A DNA stretch of 16,257 nt, taken from NCBI GenBank assembly GCA_050050615.1, contig JASFTV010000042.1, forward strand, positions 1-16,257, written 5' to 3'. The position numbers and the translations under genes are program-made. Within the stretch, counting starts at the first letter, position 1. Each line of letters starts with the position of its first letter. The notes under the pieces are model-generated. The model made no database searches, was not told the DNA's origin, and was given only the letters and a program-made list of their open reading frames with translations. This stretch comes from JASFTV01 sp050050615 (GTDB lineage Bacteria; Desulfobacterota; DSM-4660; Desulfatiglandales; HGW-15). This document shows positions 1 through 8,246 of the stretch, piece after piece.

Positions 1-537
1 CATCCTGTAGTTCTGAATGACCGTGTTGTATCTCTTGATAAGAGACCTCCAGTTCTTTTGGAGGCGGCGATCAATGATCTGCACCTCCGGGAGGGAGGGA
101 TCCGCCGGATTGAAAACCAGGAAAGCCCCGAAGCTCCTGTTGAAATAGGGGTTATTCACGTGCTTGTAGTTCTTCATGAATCCTGTGCTCTTGAGAAAAT
201 CCGCACCCTGGTACATACCGGCGTTGGTCGCAGCCACGAGCCCAAATTCCGTGGCCCATTCTCTTACGGTACGGGCTTTACGATCATGCTCTGATGCACA
301 AAGGAGTTTAAAGGCAAAGAATTTTGGATCAATCTTAAGGATGGTGATATTACGGTCACAGATCTCGGATTTTTTCGTAGGCTTGAATTCTCCCATATAC
401 AACCCTTGATCGAGCCTTGTCCAAGGACCGCTTTCAGCCCAAGAACCGGACCACACGATTGAGAAGAGGAGAAGCGGCCCCATCCAGGGAAACACGGACA
501 CCCATATTTTCCTTGCACTGTTCTTGATCATAGCCAT
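1..537 (-). CDS. Exported phosphodiester glycosidase family protein (NAGPA/DUF2233-like), partial
   Basis: The open frame runs from an ATG at 537 to the left window edge (179 codons, no stop), so only the N-terminal part is present. Residues 1-34 look like a signal peptide: a basic start, a hydrophobic stretch around 12-30 and a possible cleavage after SWA. Residues 65-140 resemble the N-terminal half of the NAGPA/DUF2233 domain, in which a WA..FGLVAATNAGMY stretch (about 94-109) carries the family's NAGM motif at 105-108. Known relatives hydrolyse sugar phosphodiesters or are uncharacterised YigE-like proteins; the substrate here is unknown. The start at 537 has GGGGGA about 5 bases upstream; a second ATG at 531 is possible. 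It diverges from the amidohydrolase gene. Family assignment rests on motif memory; the catalytic C-terminal half lies outside the window. Confidence 0.72.
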   Translation of the reverse strand, partial: MAMIKNSARKIWVSVFPWMGPLLLFSIVWSGSWAESGPWTRLDQGLYMGEFKPTKKSEICDRNITILKIDPKFFAFKLLCASEHDRKARTVREWATEFGLVAATNAGMYQGADFLKSTGFMKNYKHVNNPYFNRSFGAFLVFNPADPSLPEVQIIDRRLQKNWRSLIKRYNTVIQNYRM

Positions 538-610
538 AAATATCCCCCGTAAGAGGAAACGCTGCCTTTGAACTTCAGATCTCAAAAAAATCTCACCGGG
601 CTTTCAATAC

Positions 611-646
611 TGAATCGAAGATTTCCCACTTGTAATCTTTGATTCA
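611..646. promoter_or_regulatory. 13-bp inverted repeat in divergent intergenic region (possible operator or hairpin)
   Basis: TGAATCGAAGATT (611-623) and AATCTTTGATTCA (634-646) are inverted copies with one mismatch, separated by 10 bases. The repeat sits between the divergent glycosidase-like and amidohydrolase genes and overlaps the weak promoter candidate at 630-658. A dimeric regulator site is the simplest reading; an RNA hairpin is the alternative. No regulator gene is adjacent. Confidence 0.4.
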
Positions 647-658
647 TAGCATTATTCT
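630..658 (+). promoter_or_regulatory. Candidate sigma70 promoter for the amidohydrolase
   Basis: TTGTAA (630-635) and TATTCT (653-658) are separated by 17 bases, with four of six consensus matches in each box. It would start transcription near 665, leaving a leader of about 88 nt before the preferred GTG start at 753. It is a moderate match in AT-rich DNA, so it could be chance. Confidence 0.3.
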
Positions 659-752
659 TCTTTTTTTTGTACCCTGTCGCATCTGTACGGCTCTCAATGG
701 CTAGATGAAGGCCGTCACAGAGGCATCCCCGGGAACCCAGGAGGATACTCAA

Positions 753-2531
753 GTGAAAAGGTACAGTCTGCTTTCGGTAGAGGGAAACGAGAAGGCCCGT
801 GAATTGATGGATGTCAGTCTAGGCAAAAAAAGCGCCGATCTGGCTATTATCAACGCGACCATCCTGAATGTATATACCGGTGAATTCCTAAAAGACCATA
901 CCATTCTGGTCAAAGGAGAATGGATAGCTTATGTGGGGCCTGCAAACCCACAGACAATCGGTGCCGAGACAACCGTCCTTGATGCTGCAGGGAAAACAGT
1001 CATACCAGGGCTCATCGACGGACACACCCACCTCGCTGACAACCTCTACTGCCCGAGCGAGTTTCTCCCTTATGCCATGAAGGGAGGAACAACGACAATT
1101 ATCACCGAAACAATCGAACCCTTTCCCATCAGGGGTGAAGCGGGGATTATCGACTTTTTGGAATCCCTTAAGGATCAGCCTATCAAGATCTTCGCCACTG
1201 TACCGCCTTTGGCCTCAACGAGCAAAGCGTCACACGGCATGCCAAAGGAGACACTTAAAAACCTTCTTATGAGGGATGACGTCATCGGTCTAGGAGAGTC
1301 TTACTGGCAGGCGGTCCTGCAAGATCCGGAAATCTTCCTGCCTAATTTCGAAGAGACCTTTCTTTCCGGTAGAAAAGTGGAGGGACATTCTGCGGGCGCA
1401 AAGGATCGGACACTTTCAGCCTACATAGCCTCGGGCGTCTCCTCCTGCCACGAAGCCATCACGGCCGAGGAGGCCTTGGAGAAGCTGAGGCTGGGGATTC
1501 ATGTCATGGTCAGGGAGGGAAGCATTAGAGGTGATCTCAAGGCCATCTCTGCGCTCAAGGATGCTGACATTGACCTGAGGAGGCTTATCCTGGTGACCGA
1601 CGGCATGGGAGCGGAAGATCTTATCAGAAAGGGGTATATGGAGTACGTCGTCCAGAAAGCCATTGACTGCGGCTTTGATCCCGCCAAAGCCATCCAGATG
1701 GCCACCATCAACGTGGCGGAATATTTCCTTCTCGACGGCATGATCGGCGGTATTGCGCCCGGGAGGCAGGCGGATCTGCTCATCATCCCGGATTCTAGAA
1801 CCATCAGGGCAGAAGCGGTTATCAGCAAAGGCAATCTCATTGCCAAGGATGGAGAACTTCTGGTCTCTCCGAGAAAGCATGCCTTTTCCCCGGAAACATT
1901 GAACAGCGTTCACCTCAAAGGAGAAATGAAACCCGCAGATTTTGCCATACCGGTCGAGGGTAAGATGTCCCGGGTTACGGTCAGGGTCATAGATCAGGTC
2001 ACCGAACTGGTCACCCGAGAATTCATGGCTTCCGTCCCTGTGGTGGACGGTGAAATCCGTTCCGACACGAGCAAGGATCTATTGAAGGTCGCCGCTGTTG
2101 ACCGGAGGTTTTCACCTGGGAAGACTTATGTCGGGCTGATCCGGGGATTCCGACTGAAGACAGGGGCCGTGGCCTGCAGTTCGTCTTGGGATACATCAGA
2201 CATCGTTGTGGTAGGGGAGAACGATGAGGATATGGCAGAGTCGGTAAACAGGATTCGTGCACTCCAAGGCGGCGCTGTGCTTTGTGCCGGAGGAAAGCTC
2301 CTTGCGGAAATCCCCATGCCCATATTTGGCCTCATGGCGGACATACCTATCCCCGAGCTTGCAAATAGAACAGAAACCTTCAGATGCCAAGCCAAGGCCC
2401 TTGGGTTCCCGTTCAACGACCCTCACAGGACCCTCGTCACACTCACGGGTGCAGCCATCCCCTTCTTGAGAATCTGTGAACAGGGGCTGGTGGACATCAG
2501 AACCGGACAACCCGTCCCCTTGATTGGATAA
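753..2531 (+). CDS. Adenine deaminase family amidohydrolase (divergent)
   Basis: This amidohydrolase-superfamily enzyme has the adenine-deaminase architecture: an N-terminal metallo-dependent hydrolase barrel and a C-terminal adenine-deaminase domain (from about residue 400). Canonical members convert adenine to hypoxanthine in purine salvage. Numbered from the GTG at 753, the metal-site residues are H91 and H93 (DGHTHL), E182 (GLGE), H212 (GHSAG), H233 (CHE) and D283 (VTDG). The start at 753 is chosen because AGGAGG lies 8 bases upstream at 739-744; an in-frame ATG at 705 would add 16 residues but has no clear ribosome site. It departs from well-studied Ade proteins as I remember them: DGMGA replaces the usual DDRHP stretch after the last metal ligand, and WDTSD (479-483) replaces HDSHN in the C-terminal domain. 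The substrate may therefore not be adenine. No purine gene is next to it. Confidence 0.85.
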   Translation: MKRYSLLSVEGNEKARELMDVSLGKKSADLAIINATILNVYTGEFLKDHTILVKGEWIAYVGPANPQTIGAETTVLDAAGKTVIPGLIDGHTHLADNLYCPSEFLPYAMKGGTTTIITETIEPFPIRGEAGIIDFLESLKDQPIKIFATVPPLASTSKASHGMPKETLKNLLMRDDVIGLGESYWQAVLQDPEIFLPNFEETFLSGRKVEGHSAGAKDRTLSAYIASGVSSCHEAITAEEALEKLRLGIHVMVREGSIRGDLKAISALKDADIDLRRLILVTDGMGAEDLIRKGYMEYVVQKAIDCGFDPAKAIQMATINVAEYFLLDGMIGGIAPGRQADLLIIPDSRTIRAEAVISKGNLIAKDGELLVSPRKHAFSPETLNSVHLKGEMKPADFAIPVEGKMSRVTVRVIDQVTELVTREFMASVPVVDGEIRSDTSKDLLKVAAVDRRFSPGKTYVGLIRGFRLKTGAVACSSSWDTSDIVVVGENDEDMAESVNRIRALQGGAVLCAGGKLLAEIPMPIFGLMADIPIPELANRTETFRCQAKALGFPFNDPHRTLVTLTGAAIPFLRICEQGLVDIRTGQPVPLIG

Positions 2532-2546
2532 TGGGACATCCTATAG

Positions 2547-2567
2547 TCCCCCTTGCCAAAAGGGGGA
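2547..2567. repeat. GC-rich hairpin between convergent genes
   Basis: TCCCCCTT (2547-2554) and AAGGGGGA (2560-2567) form a perfect 8-bp stem with a 5-base loop, 16 bases after the amidohydrolase stop and about 50 bases from the end of the convergent outer-membrane gene. No T-tract follows on either strand, so it is not a textbook intrinsic terminator, although its position suits a transcription or RNA-end barrier. Confidence 0.5.
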
Positions 2568-2618
2568 AGGAAAAATCCCTCGACAAGGTTGGGACGACTG
2601 GATGCTGAAACCCATCTT

Positions 2619-3995
2619 TTAGAAATAGTAGTTTATCCAGAGGAAGGCACTGTGGGCGGGCTCAATCATGAATTCGCTGCCCGGCATCTTAAAGCCGCCG
2701 TATTCCGTGCCTGTTCCACCATAAAATATGTTCCCCCCTAAAGTGATCTGAATGTCCTGGGTGATATCCCAGGTGGCATAAGGCTGAAAAATGCCGGAAG
2801 GATCTTCCAGATTATTGATTACCGTGAAGAACACATTGAGCAGCGGATGCAGTTCAATCTGGACATGGCCGGCCAGGTAAATCCGGCCCAATGTGAACAA
2901 CTCTCCCCGGTCAAGGCGTTCTGAAATGCCCGGATCCGTGAAGGCTTCTCCATATTCGTCGTCACCCAAGCCGTTGTAATAGGACTCCACGAATCCATAG
3001 AAGTTCTTTCCCCACCAGCCCCATGAGTAGTCCATATTGACCACAAGAGACAGATATCCATCTTTGCGGCTATTCTCATCTAGTTGTGTCCACGTGACAT
3101 CAAAGCGCCACGCTGCATCCCAGAGATATCCCGTGCCGCCGAAGCCTGCCACCGTATCCTTGTAGTGGGTGCCCATCATGACGTCGAACTCTGAAGTGCC
3201 GTAAGGGAAGTGAAGCTTTCCACCCGCAGAGCTCTGGTCGCTTTCTATCTCTCCATTTGATGGATTCCGCCTGGGCACAACCAGAAACTGGACGTCCCCT
3301 ATTTCATTTGCAGAGAATTGGGTGAAGACCATATCATCACCGACCTTGTAATCTCGTTCGATGTCGGTCGGTGCGAAGGGATTAAACAGATCCATGGGGT
3401 TAAAGAGCAGGCCATTTCCCCAAGTGACCGCCTGTCGACCGATTCGTACCACACCCCAACTCGGAAGCAAGGTGAGAGCGAGCCGGTCCAGCCGGTGATA
3501 GAGGATGTAATCGTCATCTTCATCAATGGTCTTCGTCAGATCCATAAAACGCCGATCATCTTCGATGGGCCTGGCTTGCAACAGGTCATCTTCTAAAAGG
3601 TGTGGAAACAGTCTTTCCAGTTGTTTGCTCTTACGCCTGGTGTCACCGCCCGAAAGGACAGCTTCGTAATGGGTTTCCAAATATCCCCACTTTCCGAAAA
3701 AGAGGCTGTTCTTGAGCCGGCCCTCCATGTTTCCGTCATAGTAAGTCCCTGTGCCTACGGGCTGAAATATGGATTCATCATCAGGCCACGACGCGGTCCC
3801 TCGGACTTTGAGATGACCTCCCAACTCGGTTTCAACCCTTTCGTACCATGACTTGGAAGATGGTGGACAGTGCTTTGACCGGGGGCCAGAACGATTTGGA
3901 GGATCAGATGTCGCCCATGAAAAGCTGGCAAAGATTTGGGTTGAAAGAAGGGTTATGAATAGGAACCCAAGAAAGAGGGGCTTTTTTCTCGTCAT
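2619..3995 (-). CDS. Outer-membrane beta-barrel protein of the ABC export operon
   Basis: This 458-residue protein starts with a signal peptide (residues 1-28, hydrophobic core 8-25, likely cleavage after SWA). The rest is rich in alternating aromatic/polar stretches typical of beta strands and ends in INYYF, whose terminal Phe is the usual BAM-recognition signature of outer-membrane barrels. A central motif (RIGRQAVTWGNG followed by FNPMDLFNPF) resembles the porin-like or DUF1302-type barrels I know of that are paired with lipid exporters; this family link is tentative. It begins 18 bases after the ABC ATPase stop, with only a weak ribosome site, and is the last gene of the operon. It probably forms the outer-membrane step of the transport route, either as acceptor or pore. 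It might instead be an unrelated porin co-transcribed with the transporter. Confidence 0.75.
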   Translation of the reverse strand: MTRKKPLFLGFLFITLLSTQIFASFSWATSDPPNRSGPRSKHCPPSSKSWYERVETELGGHLKVRGTASWPDDESIFQPVGTGTYYDGNMEGRLKNSLFFGKWGYLETHYEAVLSGGDTRRKSKQLERLFPHLLEDDLLQARPIEDDRRFMDLTKTIDEDDDYILYHRLDRLALTLLPSWGVVRIGRQAVTWGNGLLFNPMDLFNPFAPTDIERDYKVGDDMVFTQFSANEIGDVQFLVVPRRNPSNGEIESDQSSAGGKLHFPYGTSEFDVMMGTHYKDTVAGFGGTGYLWDAAWRFDVTWTQLDENSRKDGYLSLVVNMDYSWGWWGKNFYGFVESYYNGLGDDEYGEAFTDPGISERLDRGELFTLGRIYLAGHVQIELHPLLNVFFTVINNLEDPSGIFQPYATWDITQDIQITLGGNIFYGGTGTEYGGFKMPGSEFMIEPAHSAFLWINYYF

Positions 3996-4013
3996 TGATC
4001 ATTGCCCACAGTT

Positions 4014-4703
4014 CTAGTGTTCTTTCACCTGATCATCAGCGACCTGGCCATCTCTGATTTGGACAAGCCTTCGGGCATAGTCCATGACCATGTGATCGTG
4101 CGTCGAAAAGACAAAGGTCACCTTCTTCTTCTCATTCATTTCTCTCATCATTTCCAGCAGTCCCCTTCCGGTCTTGGAATCCAGGTTGGCTGTGGGTTCA
4201 TCTGCAAGAACAATGGAGGGGTTGGACACGATGGCCCGGGCGACCGCCACCCGCTGCTGTTGCCCGCCGGATAGTTCCGCAGGACGTCGGTCGTACATCC
4301 CCTCTAAACCCACATCGTTCAGGATGGCCTTCGCCCGTTCCCGACGTTCGCTTGCAGGCACGCTCTGGAGGAGCATGACAAATTCCACATTCTCCAAAGC
4401 GGACAGAACGGGAATCAGGTTATAGGCCTGGAATACAAACCCCACCCTGTGTAAACGCAAACTGGCAAGCTGCGACTGGTTCATTTCATTCAGGGCATTG
4501 CCGTCTACCACAACCTGGCCAGAATCAGCGGCATCCAAGCCACCGATGATGTTGAGCATGGTGGTCTTGCCTGATCCGGATGGGCCGGCCAGAGCAACAA
4601 AGCCTCCCTTTTCGATGGAAAGGTTGACCCCTTTGAGCGCAACAACCTCTACCTTGCCCTGGTGATAGGTTTTCTTAACATCTCTACATTCCACAATGTT
4701 CAT
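4014..4703 (-). CDS. ABC transporter ATP-binding protein, LolD/MacB type
   Basis: This 229-residue ATPase is full length for the LolD/MacB/FtsE group. It shows Walker A GPSGSGKTT (40-48), Q-loop Q92, signature LSGGQ (144-148), Walker B IVLADEP with D168/E169, a D-loop (TANLD) and H-loop H202. No catalytic residue is missing. It should energise the two FtsX-type permeases encoded immediately upstream in the same operon. The gap to permease 2 is 70 bases and contains a short tandem repeat, but GGGAG about 8 bases before the ATG gives it its own ribosome site. The neighbours (LolA-like protein, barrel) suggest extraction of a lipid or lipoprotein from the inner membrane rather than drug efflux. 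MacB-type drug or peptide export is less likely, because no membrane-fusion protein is encoded here. Confidence 0.93.
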   Translation of the reverse strand: MNIVECRDVKKTYHQGKVEVVALKGVNLSIEKGGFVALAGPSGSGKTTMLNIIGGLDAADSGQVVVDGNALNEMNQSQLASLRLHRVGFVFQAYNLIPVLSALENVEFVMLLQSVPASERRERAKAILNDVGLEGMYDRRPAELSGGQQQRVAVARAIVSNPSIVLADEPTANLDSKTGRGLLEMMREMNEKKKVTFVFSTHDHMVMDYARRLVQIRDGQVADDQVKEH

Positions 4704-4736
4704 ATTCCGTCTCCCTCACGAGTTAAGGAATTCCCC

Positions 4737-4768
4737 AATCCCTCAATTCCTGAATCCCTCAATTCATG
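4737..4768. repeat. 16-bp tandem repeat between permease 2 and ATPase
   Basis: Two copies of a 16-base unit (AATCCCTCAATTC followed by CTG or ATG) lie in tandem at 4737-4752 and 4753-4768, just after the stop of permease 2. They differ at one base. A slippage-type microsatellite is the likely origin; no function is evident. Confidence 0.7.
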
Positions 4769-4773
4769 CTCCG

Positions 4774-6000
4774 TTACGTATACGTCAAAGCCTCTACCGG
4801 CGTGAACCTGGCAGCCTTCGCAGCCGGGTAGACGCTCACCAAAAGCCCCAAAATGAATACTACCAGGTTAGCCACGACCACGTCCTTGCTTTCTATCATG
4901 GGGTAGATCACACGCGACATTCCTACATATTCGAGACCGGCAGCGAGTGCGGAAAGATCGATCCCGGTGCCGGATAGGGCAAAGACACTCACAAAGCCCA
5001 GAGCATTCCCTGCGAGCATGCCCAAAATCAGTAGAAATAATGTTTCGGTGAGCACCTCTTTCACGATCCACCATGGTCTCATGCCCAAGGCCTTGAGCAG
5101 ACCGAATTCCCGGATCCTTTCAAATACAGCCATCAGCGTGGTGTTCACAATGCCGAAGCCCATGGCGATGAAGACCACCAGGAACCACAAGAAAATAAAC
5201 CAGTCGTACATCTTCAATACGGCTGTGGCCATGGGCAGTAGCTCTCGCCAGGTGTGAACCTCGTAATCATTGGTGGAGGCGAATGCCGTCCGCAAGGCGT
5301 CAGCCACCCGATCAGCCTTCTGATAATCGGGCAACAGGATGGACACTTCTGAAATGCCTTTCTTCAGTTTCAACATCTTTTGAGCCTCGAGCGCTGTTAT
5401 GAAAGCGAACGCTTCCTCATTAGCGGCCATTTCAGCCCTGAAAATGCCCACAATGCGAAATGCGTGCGAGGCAATCTCCTGATTCGTATCCTGGGACATG
5501 AGAATCAGTTTACGACCCAGTTTGGTCTCAAACTTCTCTACCAGTGCCTTGCCCACCACAATCCCATTCTTCTCATCGGGTTCAAGATAGCGCCCTTGAG
5601 TCACTGCTCCTTCGATGAATGAGATCCTGCCCTCTCTTTGAGGATGGATCCCTACCATGGTGATACCGCTGGAGTGGCGGGCATTGCTGACAATGGCATT
5701 GACCCTGATCCTGGACGCCCACAGAGCATCCGCCGGAAGTGTCTCCTCGAGAACGCTCTCCACCACCCCCGTATCCGTCATGCTGTTCTCAATAACCGGA
5801 TCGTTCCGGTAGCCCTTCTGGTGCACCTGGACGTGACCGGTCAGCGTCGAGATCCCGTTTCGAACCATTTGGTTTGCAATGCCCCTCATCAGAGCCCCTA
5901 AGCAAATCATGCTCCAGACGCCGATGAGGACAGCGGTCAAAATGACCATGGTTCGTCTGCGATTCCGCCAAATGTTTCGCCAGCCCAGTTGGAAATACAT
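4774..6000 (-). CDS. ABC transporter permease 2, FtsX/LolCE type
   Basis: This 408-residue inner-membrane protein has the LolC/E-MacB layout: a short cytoplasmic start with the motif GWRNIWRNRRR, TM1 at about 17-38, a large periplasmic domain (about 40-265), then three C-terminal membrane segments (about 270-400) and the closing TPVEAL motif typical of FtsX domains. It is paralogous to permease 1 over its whole length; the shared WRNIWRN start and TGHVQVHQKGY/TGHLQIQAEGY stretches are clear. The pair probably forms a heterodimer like LolC-LolE, driven by the ATPase encoded next. The ATG at 6000 has AAGGAA upstream. A 50-base gap separates it from a possible small ORF that overlaps the end of permease 1. 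Confidence 0.92.
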   Translation of the reverse strand: MYFQLGWRNIWRNRRRTMVILTAVLIGVWSMICLGALMRGIANQMVRNGISTLTGHVQVHQKGYRNDPVIENSMTDTGVVESVLEETLPADALWASRIRVNAIVSNARHSSGITMVGIHPQREGRISFIEGAVTQGRYLEPDEKNGIVVGKALVEKFETKLGRKLILMSQDTNQEIASHAFRIVGIFRAEMAANEEAFAFITALEAQKMLKLKKGISEVSILLPDYQKADRVADALRTAFASTNDYEVHTWRELLPMATAVLKMYDWFIFLWFLVVFIAMGFGIVNTTLMAVFERIREFGLLKALGMRPWWIVKEVLTETLFLLILGMLAGNALGFVSVFALSGTGIDLSALAAGLEYVGMSRVIYPMIESKDVVVANLVVFILGLLVSVYPAAKAARFTPVEALTYT

Positions 6001-6050
6001 GAGTTGATTCCTTTCACCTTCCCAGAGCGAAAAGTTCGCTGCCCCTTTTC

Positions 6051-6179
6051 CTACAAATCATTTCCCCGCCTTTTCTCCGGTATGCCACCACGCCACTGTT
6101 CCAGGCTTCCGAAAACCATATTCACCGATGAACCATCGACATGTATGCACATACCGACAGCCTCGACACCGTTACTCAT
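6051..6179 (-). CDS. Possible small protein of the ABC operon (42 codons)
   Basis: An ATG at 6179 overlaps the TGA of permease 1 (ATGA), the arrangement typical of translational coupling, and opens a 42-codon frame that stops with TAG at 6051. The peptide starts MSNGVEAVGM and ends GIPEKRRGNDL; it has a basic C-terminal part, one Cys and no membrane segment. It fills most of the otherwise unexplained 175-base gap between the two permease genes, in an operon whose other junctions are mostly short. I recognise no family. It may be a chance frame, a coupling device for translation of permease 2, or a transporter-associated small protein. Confidence 0.3.
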   Translation of the reverse strand: MSNGVEAVGMCIHVDGSSVNMVFGSLEQWRGGIPEKRRGNDL

Positions 6180-7414
6180 ACCGCTGACATTGCTTCCACA
6201 GGCTTGAAACGCCTTACCTTCAACGCCGGATACAAAGCAGTCAAAATAGTGATGACCAGGACGACACCCGCTCCAATGGAGGCAGAGAGCACCGACAGTT
6301 GGGGATACATCCGCTCTGGGAAACCATATTGGCTCAACAACTCTGTCGCACCTGAAATGAGAATACCATGCACCTGGAAATACCAGGTGACGAGACTCCC
6401 GGCCATGATACCGATGACAATGCCCACCATGGTCATGCTGATGGACTCAATCAGGAGTATTTTGGCCAATCGCCCCGGCCTTGTCCCTATCGCCATAAGG
6501 ACACCGAACTCCTTGGTACGCTCGAAAATGGCCATGAGAAAGGTGTTCAAAATACTGAAGGCCACCACCACAATCAAAATGATATAGAAGATAAACCCGC
6601 TTGTTAGATCCAGGCGAATGGCTTGGATCAGGCCCGGCATCAGTTCCATCCAGTCCAGTGCCACCAGGGGCTTCTTTGTATCCATATCCTTGACATAGTC
6701 AGCCACAGCCCTTTTTATCTCCGGCACAATGTCCAGAGACTCACAGATCGCGACCACCTCGTGCACCGTCCCGCGCATGGCGAAGACCTCTTGAAAGGTC
6801 TTGAGCGGTATGTGCAGAGAAGAACGATCAAAGACGTCTTGGCCGGAACTGAAAATACCCTTCACCTTGACAACAGTGGCAGCAACAGAACCGTCGCGCC
6901 CTTGGCCCAGCAAGATAAATTCATCACCCAAGCTCACCCGCAGGTTCTTGGCCAGAAGCCTCCCTACCAATGCCTGATTCCCGTCGTCTCCGGAGAGGTA
7001 GCTCCCTTGCCGGATCAACTGCTTGAGGGTGGACACCCTGGATTCCTTCAACGGGTCAATACCGATCACCATGACGCCGTAAGTTCGAGACTTGGAGGAG
7101 ACCAAAGAGAAAGCATTGCTTCGGAACGTATAGGCAGCCACCCCCGTTGTCCTATCCAGAACGGCACCTACCCCACCGGGATCGGAGACCACCAGCCGGA
7201 TGCTTTTTTTATCTTTGTATCCCTCGGCCTGGATCTGAAGATGACCCGTGTAGGTCCTTACCGCGGAATTGATCATGGTATCGTAGGAGCCGAACTGCCA
7301 GGACAGCATAAAAACCAATAACACGGTGGCAAAGGCGATGGCGGATATGGTTAGCACAGACCGCCTCGGGTTCCGCCAAATGTTCCGCCATGCCATTTTG
7401 ATGTCTATGGACAC
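6176..7414 (-). CDS. ABC transporter permease 1, FtsX/LolCE type
   Basis: This 412-residue protein has the same topology as permease 2: the motif MAWRNIWRNPRR (7-18), TM1 at about 18-41, a periplasmic domain, and TM2-4 in the C-terminal third (starting near FIFYIILIVVVAF), ending with FKPVEAMSAV. In LolCE-type transporters the periplasmic domain hands substrate to a LolA-like chaperone, and such a chaperone is encoded directly upstream here. The start is GTG at 7414, chosen because AGGAGGT lies about 6 bases upstream; the stop of the LolA-like gene (TAG, 7419-7421) is inside that region, leaving a 4-base gap, so translation is probably coupled. The stop codon overlaps a possible small ORF. 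Confidence 0.92.
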   Translation of the reverse strand: MSIDIKMAWRNIWRNPRRSVLTISAIAFATVLLVFMLSWQFGSYDTMINSAVRTYTGHLQIQAEGYKDKKSIRLVVSDPGGVGAVLDRTTGVAAYTFRSNAFSLVSSKSRTYGVMVIGIDPLKESRVSTLKQLIRQGSYLSGDDGNQALVGRLLAKNLRVSLGDEFILLGQGRDGSVAATVVKVKGIFSSGQDVFDRSSLHIPLKTFQEVFAMRGTVHEVVAICESLDIVPEIKRAVADYVKDMDTKKPLVALDWMELMPGLIQAIRLDLTSGFIFYIILIVVVAFSILNTFLMAIFERTKEFGVLMAIGTRPGRLAKILLIESISMTMVGIVIGIMAGSLVTWYFQVHGILISGATELLSQYGFPERMYPQLSVLSASIGAGVVLVITILTALYPALKVRRFKPVEAMSAV

Positions 7415-7418
7415 GCGG

Positions 7419-8180
7419 CTACCTCCTAAGCGTCCTCAAAGACGAGAGGGTGAATGTTTTGGCTGGGAGATCTTGATCGAAGGCGATCTCTCTGTATTCC
7501 AGCGAAGTGTACTCATCCTCCACGCCCACTTTTTGCATTTTCCAAACCCTGGGAAAAAGCTTGCCGCCAAGCATCTGGATCTCGTGAGCTGTGAGGGCTT
7601 TTACCGGCTCCAGGTCTTCATCAAAGAATCGCTGTTCCAGAAAGATGTGATCCTCCCGAATTTTGAGCTTCTGCATGCCCCAGACGACAGGTGCGTCAGG
7701 TTTTGGCATGGACTTGATCACATAGACCTTCAGCCCCTCGTGGGTCTCAGTGCCTATGGTTGTATGAATATAGTCTTTGAGGAGGCTATCGCTTTTGGCC
7801 AAGTCATTGTTTGAGAAATCTGATCCCATCCATCCTTGAGACATCATGGAAGGTGGTATCTTGATCACACGATTTACCTTGGGATTATATATCCACATCT
7901 CCCGACCCTTCTTGAGCGTTCCATTGCCCTTGTCCTTGGGCGGAGCAATGATACGAACAAGACTTTCGTCCTGCCCTTTGGTCCAAGCCCTGAGGCTCAT
8001 CACCCTTTCCCAGTCCGGGCGATGAATCGCCATATCCACCAGGGAGATAGAGGTCTTGCCCCGTACATAATCGAAGCTGGCTTCCACGAGAACCTGGGCG
8101 TCCTCCGCATGCGCCTTGGCGCCCAAGTTTACAAGGATCCACAGGATCATACTGAGAGCGAAAATCGATCTTTTAATCAT
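7419..8180 (-). CDS. Periplasmic LolA-like outer membrane lipoprotein-sorting protein
   Basis: This 253-residue protein has a signal peptide (residues 1-25, cleavage after AHA) and matches the LolA_like type annotated as outer membrane lipoprotein-sorting protein (PF17131-like). Characteristic stretches are GREMWIYNPKVNRVIKIPP and the MGSDFSNNDL motif near the middle, followed by a beta-rich second half. Proteins with this fold bind acyl chains in a hydrophobic cavity and ferry lipoproteins or lipids across the periplasm. The ATG at 8180 is preceded by AAGGAGG at 8185-8191. It lies 66 bases after tetR and 4 bases before permease 1, so it is almost certainly the chaperone partner of the ABC complex. 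Whether it carries lipoproteins or another lipid cannot be told from sequence. Confidence 0.88.
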   Translation of the reverse strand: MIKRSIFALSMILWILVNLGAKAHAEDAQVLVEASFDYVRGKTSISLVDMAIHRPDWERVMSLRAWTKGQDESLVRIIAPPKDKGNGTLKKGREMWIYNPKVNRVIKIPPSMMSQGWMGSDFSNNDLAKSDSLLKDYIHTTIGTETHEGLKVYVIKSMPKPDAPVVWGMQKLKIREDHIFLEQRFFDEDLEPVKALTAHEIQMLGGKLFPRVWKMQKVGVEDEYTSLEYREIAFDQDLPAKTFTLSSLRTLRR

Positions 8181-8246
8181 GCGTCCTCCTTAGACAACCG
8201 GCTGAGTAGAATCGTGTGGAAAGCGCTGGGCGGTCTTTTCATATCT

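Noticed and set aside
538..752. Purine riboswitch upstream of the adenine-deaminase-like gene
   Set aside because: The conserved three-way-junction core of purine riboswitches is not visible; only the 13-bp inverted repeat is present.
1416..1913. Minus-strand 165-residue open frame
   Set aside because: It is antisense to the amidohydrolase and contains no family motif.
2547..2567. Standard rho-independent terminator for the amidohydrolase
   Set aside because: The stem is strong, but A-rich rather than T-rich sequence follows it on the plus strand and no T-tract follows on the minus strand, so it is listed only as a hairpin.
6623..7321. Plus-strand 232-residue open frame
   Set aside because: It is antisense to permease 1, whose motifs and coupled ribosome site are clear; the antisense product is rich in His, Gln and Pro with no family resemblance.
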